Shown here: positions 17,083 to 24,538 of the stretch, piece by piece
Layout: each line of letters starts with the position of its first letter
Numbering within the stretch: position 1 is the stretch's first letter
NCBI RefSeq assembly: GCF_003665095.1
Contig: NZ_RCHV01000002.1
Coordinates: 5,522,501 to 5,586,500, forward strand
Length of the DNA stretch: 64,000 nucleotides
DNA from: Streptomyces sp. Z26
GTDB taxonomy: Bacteria > Actinomycetota > Actinomycetes > Streptomycetales > Streptomycetaceae
Reading direction: 5' to 3'
Program-made: the position numbers and the translations under genes
The notes under the pieces: model-generated
What the model saw: the letters and a program-made list of their open reading frames with translations, nothing else
Told to the model about the DNA's origin: nothing
The model's database searches: none

Positions 17083-18216
17083 TCACTCGAAGAACTTGAG
17101 ACTCCAGCCGGTGTCACTCGTCGGCCCCGGCACGTTCGCCCGCCGGTAGGTGGTGTCGCCCCACCAGGTGAACGTGCCGGTGTACCAGTAGCGGTTCCCC
17201 CACTCGTACGGCGTCCCCTTCGGCACCGCGTGGAACATCAGCGGGAACCGGGGCCCGGCGGGCGGGCTGGTGCCGATGTCGCCGTCGAGGAGGACGAACG
17301 TGTGGTGCCCGGGGCCGTTCACGTGCAGCGTCGGGTCCCAACCGGCCATCATGGTGTCGCGGTTGGAGCCGAAGAGGCAGCCGTTCGACTTGTACCAGTC
17401 CCAGACGTACGTCGGGTCGCCGCCCGCGCGCAGCCGCAGGTCCGCGAGGCAGTACTGCTCGCTCCAGCTCCCGTTCGCGGAGTAGACCACGTGCAGCTGC
17501 CCGTTCGGGTCCCGTACGGCCTCCGGCGCCTCGTTGATGAACGGGTCACCGACGACGCGTTCCCAGGGCTCGCGCGGCTGGGAGATGACGTATCGGGGGC
17601 CGGTCGGCGTGGTCGGGTCGCTCATCGCCACGAGGTACAGGTTCTGCTCCACGTTGGTGTCGCCCGCCCACCCCGACCAGAGGAACCAGCGCCGCCCCTC
17701 GAAGGTGAACAGCGTGCCGTCGACGGCCCACTTGTCGTCCGGCAGGGCCAGCTTCGACGCGGCGCCGTAACCGCTGTCCGGTCCGGCCGAGTGGATCACG
17801 TACATGCGGTGGGCCGGGCCGCGACCGGCGGAGAAGTAGATGTAGTAGCGCCCGCCGTCGCGGACGATCTCGGGTGCCCAGACCTCGCCCAGGTTCCCGG
17901 CGTCGGACCAGACGGTCCGCGCGGGCGCCCCGGCCAGCTCCTCGGTCGACGGCGCCTGGCGTACGACGATCGCGCCGCCCGTCGACTGCGCGGACACGTA
18001 CGTACTCCCCACGCGGAGCACGCTGGGGTCGGCCGCGCGCAGCGTGGTCTGCCCGGCCTCGGCCTCGCCGGGGACGGTGAGGAGGGCGGCGGCCAGCAGC
18101 GCGGTGATCCCCGCGGCGGTCAGGCGGAGCGGCGAGCGGACGCGTCCGGTGCGGGTGCGTCCGATGCGGAGGCGTCTCGTACGGCTGTCTCTCGGGCGGG
18201 TGCGTCTCACGTCCAC
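17083..18216 (-). CDS. secreted GH43-like glycoside hydrolase
   Basis: A 377-aa protein with an Arg-rich N-terminus and a hydrophobic segment (LTAAGITALLAAALLTV) ending in GEAEAG, a likely Sec or Tat signal. The mature part looks like a five-bladed GH43 enzyme: the base Asp in LRAADPSVLRVGSTY, the blade segment VWAPEIVRDGGRYYIYFSA, the pKa-tuning Asp in WAVDGTLFTF and the acid Glu in FINEAPEAVRD. Such enzymes release arabinose or xylose from plant polysaccharides, which fits the xylose importer elsewhere in the window. GTG at 18216 follows AAGGA; a longer frame back to 18399 lacks such support. Confidence 0.75.
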   Translation of the reverse strand: MDVRRTRPRDSRTRRLRIGRTRTGRVRSPLRLTAAGITALLAAALLTVPGEAEAGQTTLRAADPSVLRVGSTYVSAQSTGGAIVVRQAPSTEELAGAPARTVWSDAGNLGEVWAPEIVRDGGRYYIYFSAGRGPAHRMYVIHSAGPDSGYGAASKLALPDDKWAVDGTLFTFEGRRWFLWSGWAGDTNVEQNLYLVAMSDPTTPTGPRYVISQPREPWERVVGDPFINEAPEAVRDPNGQLHVVYSANGSWSEQYCLADLRLRAGGDPTYVWDWYKSNGCLFGSNRDTMMAGWDPTLHVNGPGHHTFVLLDGDIGTSPPAGPRFPLMFHAVPKGTPYEWGNRYWYTGTFTWWGDTTYRRANVPGPTSDTGWSLKFFE

Positions 18217-18488
18217 GGTCCACGGTCCTTCGCTCGGCTCCGGCGGGTGCGGAGCGGTGGGGAGAAAGGCGGTGCGCAGAAGAGGTGCGGAGGAGGTACG
18301 GGCCGAAGGGGCGTCGGCCGCGCCTCCGGGGTGCCGAATGTGCCGCATCGCGGCAAAGCACGACACTCGCAGCTTCCAGCGTTGTAACGGACATGTCAAT
18401 ACGCGCGGTGACGCCCGCTCGCGAGGGCGGCCCCGGCGCGCGGGAAACCCCGGTGCGTACGGGCGCCACGCCGGTCAGACTCGGGGCC

Positions 18489-18899
18489 ATGACGGAGAAG
18501 ATCACCCGTATCAACCCCGAGCCCCTGCACGAGATGCCCGGCTACCACCACGTCACCGTGGTCGAGGCGGGCCGTACGGCTCATCTCGCCGGGCAGTGCC
18601 CACTCGGCCGGAACGGCGACCTCGTCGGCCCCGGTTCCCCCGAAGCGCAGGTCGACCAGGTCGTCGCGAACGCGCTCACCGCCCTCGCCGCGGTGCGCGC
18701 CCGGCCGGAGCACGTCGTGCGGTCGGTCGTCTACGTACGGAGCGAGGACCGCGAGGTGCTCGCCGCCGTCTGGAGCCGACTGACCGCCTCCGCCCTCGGC
18801 TCCGCCTTCACCACCGCCAGCACGCTCCTGGGCGTCGCCCAACTCGGCTTCCCCGGACAGCTCGTCGAGGTGGACCTCACCGCGGCGCTGCCCGACTGA
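18489..18899 (+). CDS. RidA-family protein
   Basis: A 136-aa Rid/YjgF-family protein starting MTEKITRINPEPLHEMPGYH, with RTAHLAGQCPLGRNGDL and HVVRSVVYVRSEDREVLAAV. The C-terminal strand reads FTTASTLLGVAQLGFPG with no Arg at the RidA catalytic position, so enamine hydrolysis is not assured. It stands alone, divergent from the GH43 gene and convergent with an SDR gene. The 272-bp upstream region shared with GH43 must hold both promoters; I see no clear operator in it. Confidence 0.82.
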   Translation: MTEKITRINPEPLHEMPGYHHVTVVEAGRTAHLAGQCPLGRNGDLVGPGSPEAQVDQVVANALTALAAVRARPEHVVRSVVYVRSEDREVLAAVWSRLTASALGSAFTTASTLLGVAQLGFPGQLVEVDLTAALPD

Positions 18900-18928
18900 C
18901 GCCGTACGCACGGCCCCGGGGCGCCGTG

Positions 18929-18987
18929 GCCCCCGCCGGTCCGGTTCGCGGTCCGGTTCGCGGTCCGGTTCGCGGTCCGGCGGGGGC
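18929..18987. terminator. hairpin whose loop is a 12-bp tandem repeat
   Basis: GCCCCCGCCGG (18929-18939) pairs with CCGGCGGGGGC (18977-18987). Between the arms lie about 3.6 copies of GGTCCGGTTCGC (18938-18980). It sits between convergent genes and probably ends both transcripts. Confidence 0.65.
18938..18980. repeat. 12-bp tandem repeat GGTCCGGTTCGC, about 3.6 copies
   Basis: Copies start at 18938, 18950, 18962 and 18974 (the last partial) and are identical. Slippage can change copy number without touching a gene. Confidence 0.95.
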
Positions 18988-19012
18988 TCGGCGCTTCTCG
19001 CGCCCGCGCGTC

Positions 19013-19747
19013 TCACACCTGCGCGTACCCGCCGTCGGCGTGGAACTCGGCGCCGTTGACGTAACTCGACGCGTCCGAGGCGAGGAACGTCGTCAGGGCG
19101 GCGATCTCCTCGGGGTCGGCGAGCCGACCGAGGGGGATGTCGGCCTCGGCCTGCCGGAGCACCTCCGACGGCACCAGCTCCAGCAGGCCCGCGGTGCGCG
19201 TGGCGCCGGGGGACACGACGTTGACGCGGAAGCCCTGGGCGCGGGCGTCGCGGGCCCAACCGCGGGCGAGGGTGCGGATGGCGGCCTTGGAGGCGCCGTA
19301 GACCTCCAGTCCCGGATCGGGCCGGGTCGCCGCCGTCGAACCGGTCAGGATCACCGAGGCGTTGTCACCGAGCAGGGGCAGCGCCTGCTGGACGGTGAAG
19401 ATCGTGCCCTTGACGTTGGTGGCGAAGATCGAGTCGATCACCTCCTCCGTCACCTCCCCGAGCGGGGCGGCGGTACCGATACCGGCGTTGGCGACCAGTA
19501 CGTCGACGCGTCCGGCCCGTTCACGCACGGTCTCGTAGAACGCGTCGAGCTGCGACGGCACCGACGCGTCGCAGACCACGCTGGTCACGCCGGACCCGAG
19601 CGCGGTGACCGCGGCGTCGAGCGCGTCCTTCCGGCGGCCCGTGACGAACACCGTGGCGCCCTCGTCGCGGAACGCGCGCGCGGTCGCGTACCCGATGCCG
19701 CTGCTCGCTCCGGTGACCACGGCGATCTTGTTCTCCAGCACGCCCAT
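19013..19747 (-). CDS. SDR-family oxidoreductase
   Basis: A 244-aa classical short-chain dehydrogenase: cofactor motif VVTGASSGIGYATA (TGxxxGxG), NAG in LVANAGIG, the catalytic Ser in ILTGSTA and the YxxxK pair in YGASKAAIRTLARGWA. The C-terminus ends ASSYVNGAEFHADGGYAQV. The substrate is unknown. It lies 148 bp downstream of a TetR gene on the same strand, with inverted repeats at 19776-19812 just upstream of its start, so repression by that TetR protein is likely. Confidence 0.9.
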   Translation of the reverse strand: MGVLENKIAVVTGASSGIGYATARAFRDEGATVFVTGRRKDALDAAVTALGSGVTSVVCDASVPSQLDAFYETVRERAGRVDVLVANAGIGTAAPLGEVTEEVIDSIFATNVKGTIFTVQQALPLLGDNASVILTGSTAATRPDPGLEVYGASKAAIRTLARGWARDARAQGFRVNVVSPGATRTAGLLELVPSEVLRQAEADIPLGRLADPEEIAALTTFLASDASSYVNGAEFHADGGYAQV

Positions 19748-19775
19748 GGCGGCCTCCTCAAGTTATGAACCGATA

Positions 19776-19812
19776 GGTCCATAACCATAACCCGAATATG
19801 GACCGTACGGTC
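19776..19812. promoter_or_regulatory. candidate TetR operator upstream of the SDR gene
   Basis: GGTCCATA (19776-19783) and TATGGACC (19797-19804) form an 8-bp inverted repeat with a 13-nt spacer. It overlaps the perfect palindrome GACCGTACGGTC at 19801-19812. The 12-mer TGGACCGTACGG recurs at 20512-20523, just upstream of the tetR start. Confidence 0.5.
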
Positions 19813-19895
19813 AAGATCGTGCCCGTGCGATGGCCGTACGCGTACCGGGGCGGTCGCGGGAACGGGTGGTACGGGTCGCGGTCGGCGCGGCGCCG

Positions 19896-20492
19896 CTACC
19901 GCGCGGGGGCGGGCAGCAGCCGGTCCAGGACGGCACGCGCCGTCGCGGTCAGCGTGTCGACGTCCACGCCGGTGCGCCCGAGGCTGAGGATGCCGAGCTG
20001 TGCGACGAGGAGCGCGCGAGCGGCCTCGGCGGGATCGACGTCGGGGTCGAGGTCGCCCTCGTTCCGGGCGCGCTCCAACGCCGCGACGAGGACGGTGGTG
20101 AGCGCGGCGTAGCTGCGGCGGGCCTCGGCGGCGACCTCCGGGGTGCCGGTCGCCAGCTCGGCGTTGCTGTTGGCCAGCAGGCAGCCCCGGCGCGCGGCCG
20201 CACCGGTCGGGTCGCCCGCCGGGCCGAGCACGAACTCGCGCACCACGTCGATGCCGCGCGCCGCGGAGTCCACGCGGGCGCGCAGGGTCGACAGGTTCGC
20301 GTCGTCGTAGTCGCGCAACACCCGGAGGAACAGGGCGCGTTTGTCCCCGAACGCCCCGTAGAGGCTGCCCTTGCCGAGCCCGCTGACGCGCAGCAGGTCG
20401 GCCATCGACGTCGCCGCGTAGCCCTTGTCCCAGAACTCGTCGCGGACGGCGAGCAGCACGCGACTTTCGTCGAACTCACGAGGCCGGACCAT
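19896..20492 (-). CDS. TetR-family regulator
   Basis: A 198-aa TetR repressor. The N-terminal HTH spans residues about 10-55 (SRVLLAVRDEFWDKGYAATS, then LLRVSGLGKGSLYGAFGDKR), followed by an all-helical ligand-binding domain (VREFVLGPAG, GCLLANSNAELA). It is the gene upstream of the SDR on the same strand and probably represses both. The sequence TGGACCGTACGG is found in front of each gene. Confidence 0.88.
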   Translation of the reverse strand: MVRPREFDESRVLLAVRDEFWDKGYAATSMADLLRVSGLGKGSLYGAFGDKRALFLRVLRDYDDANLSTLRARVDSAARGIDVVREFVLGPAGDPTGAAARRGCLLANSNAELATGTPEVAAEARRSYAALTTVLVAALERARNEGDLDPDVDPAEAARALLVAQLGILSLGRTGVDVDTLTATARAVLDRLLPAPAR

Positions 20493-20511
20493 CCGTCCAG
20501 GGTACTGGTTC

Positions 20512-20523
20512 TGGACCGTACGG
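20512..20523. promoter_or_regulatory. second copy of TGGACCGTACGG in front of tetR
   Basis: The 12-mer, including the GACCGTACGG core seen upstream of the SDR gene, lies 19 bp before the tetR start codon at 20492. It is a candidate autoregulatory site, though CGTACGG alone is very common in this DNA. Confidence 0.35.
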
Positions 20524-20566
20524 GCCGCAACGGATTCCGGGGCCGGGGGCTCGCGGTGCCGTGTGC

Positions 20567-21211
20567 TCAGTCGCCCGGCGCCGTGCCGGATGCGGGCAGG
20601 ACGACGGGCCGCAGCAGTGCGGTGAGGTGCTCGGCCAGTGTCGCGGGGGCCATCGCGGCGACGGCGCCCTCGCGGATCACGTACCGGCTGAAGGTGACGC
20701 CCAGCAGTACCGCCGCGATCAGGTCGACGCGCGCGTCCACGTCGGGGCCGTCGAGCACGTCGCGGTACGCCGCCCTGCTGTGCTCCTGCATCGCCGAGTA
20801 GAGCCGGGTGGCCGTCGGGTCGTTGGCGGCGGCGCTGCGGATCAGGGCCACGAAGGGGTCGTCGGCGTCCGCGGTCTCCATGCGGTCCACGTACGCGCGC
20901 GCGATCCGTTCCGGCAGGGTCGCGGGGTCGCCCGCGAGGGCCGCGCCGAGCCGCTGCGGGCCGGGGATCGCCGCCAGGAACAGGCGTTCCTTCGTGCCGA
21001 AGTGGCGCATCACCAGGCCGTGGGTCACCCCGGCGCGGGCGGCGACGCGGCGGATGGTCATACGGCTGTAGCCGTGCGCGTTCAGCTCGGCGCGCGCCGC
21101 ATCGAGGATCGCGCCGCGGCTCGCCTCCGGGTCGCGCCGCCGTCGCCCGGCGGGCGGTCCGGTCGCCGCGCGCCGCGTGGGGTCCGCGTCCCCGTCTCCG
21201 TTCGTGGTCAC
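20567..21211 (-). CDS. TetR-family regulator of the divergent hydrolase
   Basis: A 214-aa TetR protein with a low-complexity N-terminal tail and then the HTH at residues about 28-75 (RGAILDAARAELNAHGYSRM, VAARAGVTHGLVMRHFGTKE). The C-terminal half matches TetR ligand-binding helices (FVALIRSAAAND, VDLIAAVLLGVTFSRYVIRE). GTG at 21211 is the start. The 237-bp divergent region to the alpha/beta hydrolase contains a perfect 24-bp palindrome (21259-21282) and an extra half-site, the expected operator. Confidence 0.88.
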   Translation of the reverse strand: MTTNGDGDADPTRRAATGPPAGRRRRDPEASRGAILDAARAELNAHGYSRMTIRRVAARAGVTHGLVMRHFGTKERLFLAAIPGPQRLGAALAGDPATLPERIARAYVDRMETADADDPFVALIRSAAANDPTATRLYSAMQEHSRAAYRDVLDGPDVDARVDLIAAVLLGVTFSRYVIREGAVAAMAPATLAEHLTALLRPVVLPASGTAPGD

Positions 21212-21258
21212 GCGCTTAGTGTACGGGTGGTCATTGGTGGTGGGCGCGTGCTAGCTTC

Positions 21259-21282
21259 GCTAATGACCAAGTGGTCATTAGC
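21259..21282. promoter_or_regulatory. 24-bp palindromic TetR operator
   Basis: The arms GCTAATGACCA and TGGTCATTAGC are perfect inverted repeats around AG. A matching half-site, TGGTCATT, lies at 21228-21235 closer to tetR. Position between tetR and the divergent hydrolase makes this a strong operator candidate. Confidence 0.7.
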
Positions 21283-21448
21283 GGTGCCGCCCAGTCGCCG
21301 CGCGCCCCGACCGCGCTCGACCGGGCCGGGCCAACGGCCGTACGGCGTACGGGAGTCGGCGGCTCCGGCGGGCCGCGCCGCTCCGACCACGTACGACCGT
21401 CCCGTACGGGCGAGACCCGCACGGGCGCACGGAAAGCAGGGCAGCCCC

Positions 21449-22387
21449 ATGGCTCGGACACCGGCACCACCCGTCCCCGCGACCCCCGCCCCGGCGGAAC
21501 CCGCGCACCGCCTCACCGGCATGACCCGCCACGACGTCACCGTCGACGGACACCGCGTCAGCGTCCACGTGGCGGGCAACGGCCCGGAGACCGTCATGCT
21601 CGTCCCCGGCATACCGGACTCCTCGGCCGTCTACCGCGGCCAGGTCCCCGGCCTCCTCCGGGCCGGGTACCGGGTGATCGCGCCGGACCTGCTCGGCCAG
21701 GGCGACTCGGACCTGCCCGCCACCGTCGCCGCCTACACCGTCGCGCGGGACGAGCGGCGCCTGTGGGCCGTGGCCGACGCGCTCGGCGCCGACACGTTCC
21801 ACCTCGTCGGGCACGACCGGGGCGCCGCGTCCACCTGGTCGATGGCCGCGCGCCGCCCGGACCGGGTGAAGTCCCACGTGGCCCTGTCCATCGGCCACCC
21901 CGGCGCGCGCGAGGCCGCGGGCTACGAGCAGAAGCAGCTGTCCTGGTACATGCTGCGGCTGCTCTTCCCCGACGCCGAGGAATGGCTCCGGGGCGAGGCC
22001 GAGGGCGAGGGCGGGCCGTGGTCCACGTTCCGCTGGTGGGTCGGTGACCACCCGGAGGCCGACGCCTGGATCAGCGACCTGGAACGACCGGGCGCCGTCA
22101 CGGCGATGCTGGCCTTCTACCACGCCAACATCCACCCGGTGCACGGCTCGATGAGCCCCGTCCCCAGGGTCTCCGTACCGGTCCTCGGCATCTGGCCGAC
22201 CGGCGACCGCTACAGCGGCCTGGAACAGCTCGCGCGCTCGGGGGAGTGGGTCGACGGGCCGTGGCGCTTCGAACGCCTCCAGGGCGCCGGGCACTTCCTC
22301 CAGCTCGACCGCCCGGACGCGGTCACGCGCCTCATCCTCGAACACACCGAGGCGTACCGGCACCGCACCCCGGCACCCGCCACCTGA
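21449..22387 (+). CDS. alpha/beta hydrolase (haloalkane dehalogenase / epoxide hydrolase-like)
   Basis: A 312-aa alpha/beta hydrolase. The nucleophile elbow is GHDRGA, with Asp as in epoxide hydrolases and dehalogenases rather than Ser. The oxyanion region is MLVPGIPDSS, the lid lies around YMLRLLFPDAEEWL, and the catalytic His is in GAGHFLQLDRPD. The natural substrate is unknown. The gene is divergent from a TetR regulator with a near-perfect operator, which suggests induction by a small xenobiotic or secondary metabolite. ATG at 21449 is the start; the first 25 residues are a Pro/Ala-rich leader. Confidence 0.87.
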   Translation: MARTPAPPVPATPAPAEPAHRLTGMTRHDVTVDGHRVSVHVAGNGPETVMLVPGIPDSSAVYRGQVPGLLRAGYRVIAPDLLGQGDSDLPATVAAYTVARDERRLWAVADALGADTFHLVGHDRGAASTWSMAARRPDRVKSHVALSIGHPGAREAAGYEQKQLSWYMLRLLFPDAEEWLRGEAEGEGGPWSTFRWWVGDHPEADAWISDLERPGAVTAMLAFYHANIHPVHGSMSPVPRVSVPVLGIWPTGDRYSGLEQLARSGEWVDGPWRFERLQGAGHFLQLDRPDAVTRLILEHTEAYRHRTPAPAT

Positions 22388-22418
22388 ACACCGGACGGGG
22401 CCCGGCCACAATGGGGCC

Positions 22419-22856
22419 GTGAGCCCCGCCCCGCATGCCCCCCGCCCCGCCGCCGACGGCGCCCGCCGCCCGTCGCGGTGGGCCCCCGCCCGCTGGAAGC
22501 CGGTGGGTCTGCTGCTCGCGGGCGCGCTCCTGGCCACCTGCTGCCACGCCGTACTGCGCTGGCCCCGGACCGACGTCGTCCACCGCAGCACGGACGCCGC
22601 CACCGGACGCTACGACGACGACTCGCGCCACCACGCGGGACTGGTCCGGAAGCGCACCCTCTCCGGCAGTACGTCGTACACGCTGGTCGTCGGCCGCGAC
22701 CCGGGCCTCTCGTACGGGCACGCCCTGCCCGTCTCCCCGTACCTCGCGGAGCAGGGCGTCGGGGACACCGACTGGACGGCGGCGGGCGTCCGCGTCGAAT
22801 TCACCACGGGGCACGCCCTGTTCGTCCCCGCGTCCGCCTTCACCCACGGCCGGTAG
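22419..22856 (+). CDS. hypothetical membrane-anchored protein
   Basis: A 145-aa protein with one N-terminal membrane segment (VGLLLAGALLATCCHAVL, residues about 29-46) and a small exported domain (TSYTLVVGRDPGLSYG, VRVEFTTGHALFVPASAF). I do not recognise the domain. GTG at 22419 is the start; it follows the hydrolase by 31 bp on the same strand and could be read through from it. Confidence 0.6.
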   Translation: MSPAPHAPRPAADGARRPSRWAPARWKPVGLLLAGALLATCCHAVLRWPRTDVVHRSTDAATGRYDDDSRHHAGLVRKRTLSGSTSYTLVVGRDPGLSYGHALPVSPYLAEQGVGDTDWTAAGVRVEFTTGHALFVPASAFTHGR

Positions 22857-23026
22857 GGACGTCCGTGGGCGGCCACCAGCGCCGTTTGTTACCGACCGCG
22901 GACAAGATCAGGCGAACCGCGTGGGGCCCGCGGACCCTCTTACGGGGTGCAACGCAAAGCGGTCGCCCGACCGTCCAGCGGGAACGGGCGGAGGCGGCCG
23001 CGTGACCACCTGTAGGGGGATTCACC

Positions 23027-23587
23027 ATGACCACTCGTCGTACCGTACGCGCCGCCGGGCTCGTCGCTCTCGCCGCTGCCGCGGCGCTCTCACTGACCGC
23101 GTACCAGAGCGGGAGCAGCGAGGCCTCCGCCGCCCCGGTGACGAAGGGCTCCGTCTCCGTGACCGAGGCGGGGGCACCGGTCGGCAGCGAGACCCTGGTC
23201 GACGGCAGCACCGCCGAGATCACGAAGCTCGGCGACCTGCACTACCGCGCCGAGATCGTCAGCGACGGCGCGGTGGTGGCCACGATGGAGGCGGACGGCC
23301 ACGACGCCGGGCTCGACGCCAACGCCATGTACGTCGTTCTCGGCGTGGACGGAGAGATCCACTCCTGGACCGGTGGCGAGCACACCGGGGCGGGCACGCA
23401 CGAGATCGCGGGCGGCTGGACCGCCGAGGTGACGAAGCTCGGCGAGCAGCACTACCGCGCGGACATCCTCGACGGCGAGGGCGCGGTGGTGGCCACGATG
23501 GAGGCGGACGGCAAGGACGCCGGGCTCGACGCCAACGACTCGTACATCGTGCTCAGCACGCGCGGTCTGATCAGCGCCCACGTGTAG
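23027..23587 (+). CDS. secreted protein with two tandem domain repeats and a lost lipobox Cys
   Basis: A 186-aa exported protein. The signal peptide RRTVRAAGLVALAAAAALSL is followed by LTAYQSG where a lipoprotein would have LTACQSG; TAC replaces TGC, so lipid attachment at that position is impossible. The mature part has two homologous units of about 55 residues: TAEITKLGDLHYRAEI to YVVLGVDGEI and TAEVTKLGEQHYRADI to YIVLSTRGLI, each containing AVVATMEADG and DAGLDAN. I do not recognise the fold; beta-rich repeats are likely. A strong hairpin follows at 23602. Confidence 0.75.
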   Translation: MTTRRTVRAAGLVALAAAAALSLTAYQSGSSEASAAPVTKGSVSVTEAGAPVGSETLVDGSTAEITKLGDLHYRAEIVSDGAVVATMEADGHDAGLDANAMYVVLGVDGEIHSWTGGEHTGAGTHEIAGGWTAEVTKLGEQHYRADILDGEGAVVATMEADGKDAGLDANDSYIVLSTRGLISAHV

Positions 23588-23601
23588 GCACCCGCACGTC
23601 A

Positions 23602-23641
23602 CGGAGGGGCCGTCCGCAGCACTGCGCGGGCGGCCCCTCCG
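23602..23641 (+). terminator. hairpin after the repeat protein
   Basis: CGGAGGGGCCG pairs with CGGCCCCTCCG, and CCGC with GCGG further in, around an 8-nt loop; one mismatch interrupts the stem. Confidence 0.65.
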
Positions 23642-23824
23642 CCGTGGTGCGGCCCGTCACGGTGAGGCGTCGGGGCACCGACCGGACTGCCGGTTTCGCG
23701 GTCGAAATGCCTGTTTGCCATTAAAAGTCCATTATGGAAGCCTTCCCCGGGCATGGCAGGCAGCAGACACCGGAGCCGCCGTCCGCAGCGGACGGGCGGC
23801 CTTGCAACCGTGGAGATGAGCAGC

Positions 23825-24127
23825 GTGGCGACTTCCTTGCAGCACCAACCGCACACCGGACACGACCACGTGCACGGGGAGGGCTGTGGGCACGTGGCGG
23901 TCCCGCACGGCGACCACGTCGACTACGCGCACGACGGTCATCTGCACCGCCCGCACGAGGAGCACGCCGACGAGTGCGAGGCCGGTGGCCATCAGGAGCA
24001 CGCCGGGCACGACCACGTGCACGGGGAGGGCTGTGGGCACGTGGCGGTCCCGCACGGCGACCACGTCGACTACGTGCACGACGGCCACCGCCACGCGGCG
24101 CACGACGGCCACTGGGACGACCACTGA
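23825..24127 (+). CDS. histidine-rich metal-binding small protein, internally duplicated
   Basis: A 100-aa protein with about a quarter histidine plus Asp, Glu and Cys, in HxHxH patterns such as GHDHVHGEGCGHVAVPHGDH. GTG at 23825 is preferred because GGAG lies 9 nt before it; ATG at 23816 would sit directly on that site. Two near-identical units cover most of the protein, and 67 bp (23861-23927 and 24008-24074) are identical at DNA level. Related single-unit proteins accompany zinc or nickel homeostasis in Streptomyces; a metal-buffering role is inference. No transporter gene is adjacent. A 17-bp-stem terminator follows. Confidence 0.7.
   Translation: MATSLQHQPHTGHDHVHGEGCGHVAVPHGDHVDYAHDGHLHRPHEEHADECEAGGHQEHAGHDHVHGEGCGHVAVPHGDHVDYVHDGHRHAAHDGHWDDH
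23861..24074. repeat. 67-bp direct repeat inside the His-rich gene
   Basis: Positions 23861-23927 and 24008-24074 are identical, 147 bp apart, both starting CACGACCACGTGCACGGGGA. The next bases are also similar. The spacing is a multiple of three, so recombination would delete 49 codons in frame. Confidence 0.95.
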
Positions 24128-24151
24128 CCCCGCCCCGCACTTGAAGCGTGA

Positions 24152-24199
24152 ACACGCGTCGCGCCCCCACCGACCGTCGGACGGGGGCGCGACGCGTGT
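24152..24199 (+). terminator. 17-bp perfect-stem terminator after the His-rich gene
   Basis: ACACGCGTCGCGCCCCC (24152-24168) pairs perfectly with 24183-24199 across a 14-nt loop. Confidence 0.8.
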
Positions 24200-24223
24200 G
24201 CCGTACGCCCGAACCGCCGCCCG

Positions 24224-24536
24224 TCAGTTGCTCCCGGACGAGGCCGGCCCCACAGCCTCCATCCAGTCGCGGACCTCGCGAGCACCGCGGAGTCTCACCA
24301 CTTCGACGCCGAGCCGCGCGGTCCCGGCCACCTGCCGGGAGTAACGCGGCCGGTTATCCCGGTACTTACGAATCGCCGTGCGCAGGAGCGATCGACGTCT
24401 GAAGAACGCTTTGCGCCAGGTCAGTCGACGGGCCTGCGCGCTGTCCTCGCGGCCGGTGAGCTGGCGCAGGCTCCGACGCACGATCCGGTACACGATCAGG
24501 GGGAGCGGGAAGTCGAGCCATACGAGTACGTCGGCG
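24224..24536 (-). pseudogene. truncated P-loop nucleoside/adenylate kinase-like gene
   Basis: About 104 C-terminal residues match the family of small P-loop kinases related to adenylate kinase and topology-modulation proteins: ADVLVWLDFPLPLIVYRIVR, then RRSLLRTAIRKYRDNRPRYS and LGVEVVRLRGAREVRDWMEA. The N-terminal half with the P-loop is gone. Homology stops near 24536, exactly where a transposase tail begins on the other strand. An open frame continues to 24670 but that part is only the antisense of the transposase remnant. Confidence 0.72.
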
Positions 24537-24538
24537 CG

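Noticed and set aside
18938-18980. Short tandem repeat as a CRISPR or replication origin
   Set aside because: 12-bp units without spacers between convergent genes, inside a terminator-like hairpin; no DnaA boxes or dnaA gene.
23728-23738. TCCATTATGGA as a Zur or Nur box for the His-rich gene
   Set aside because: It is a small palindrome, but does not match the Zur or Nur consensus well enough to call.
23861-24074. CRISPR-like direct repeats
   Set aside because: There are only two copies, inside a coding gene and in frame; no spacers or cas genes are present.
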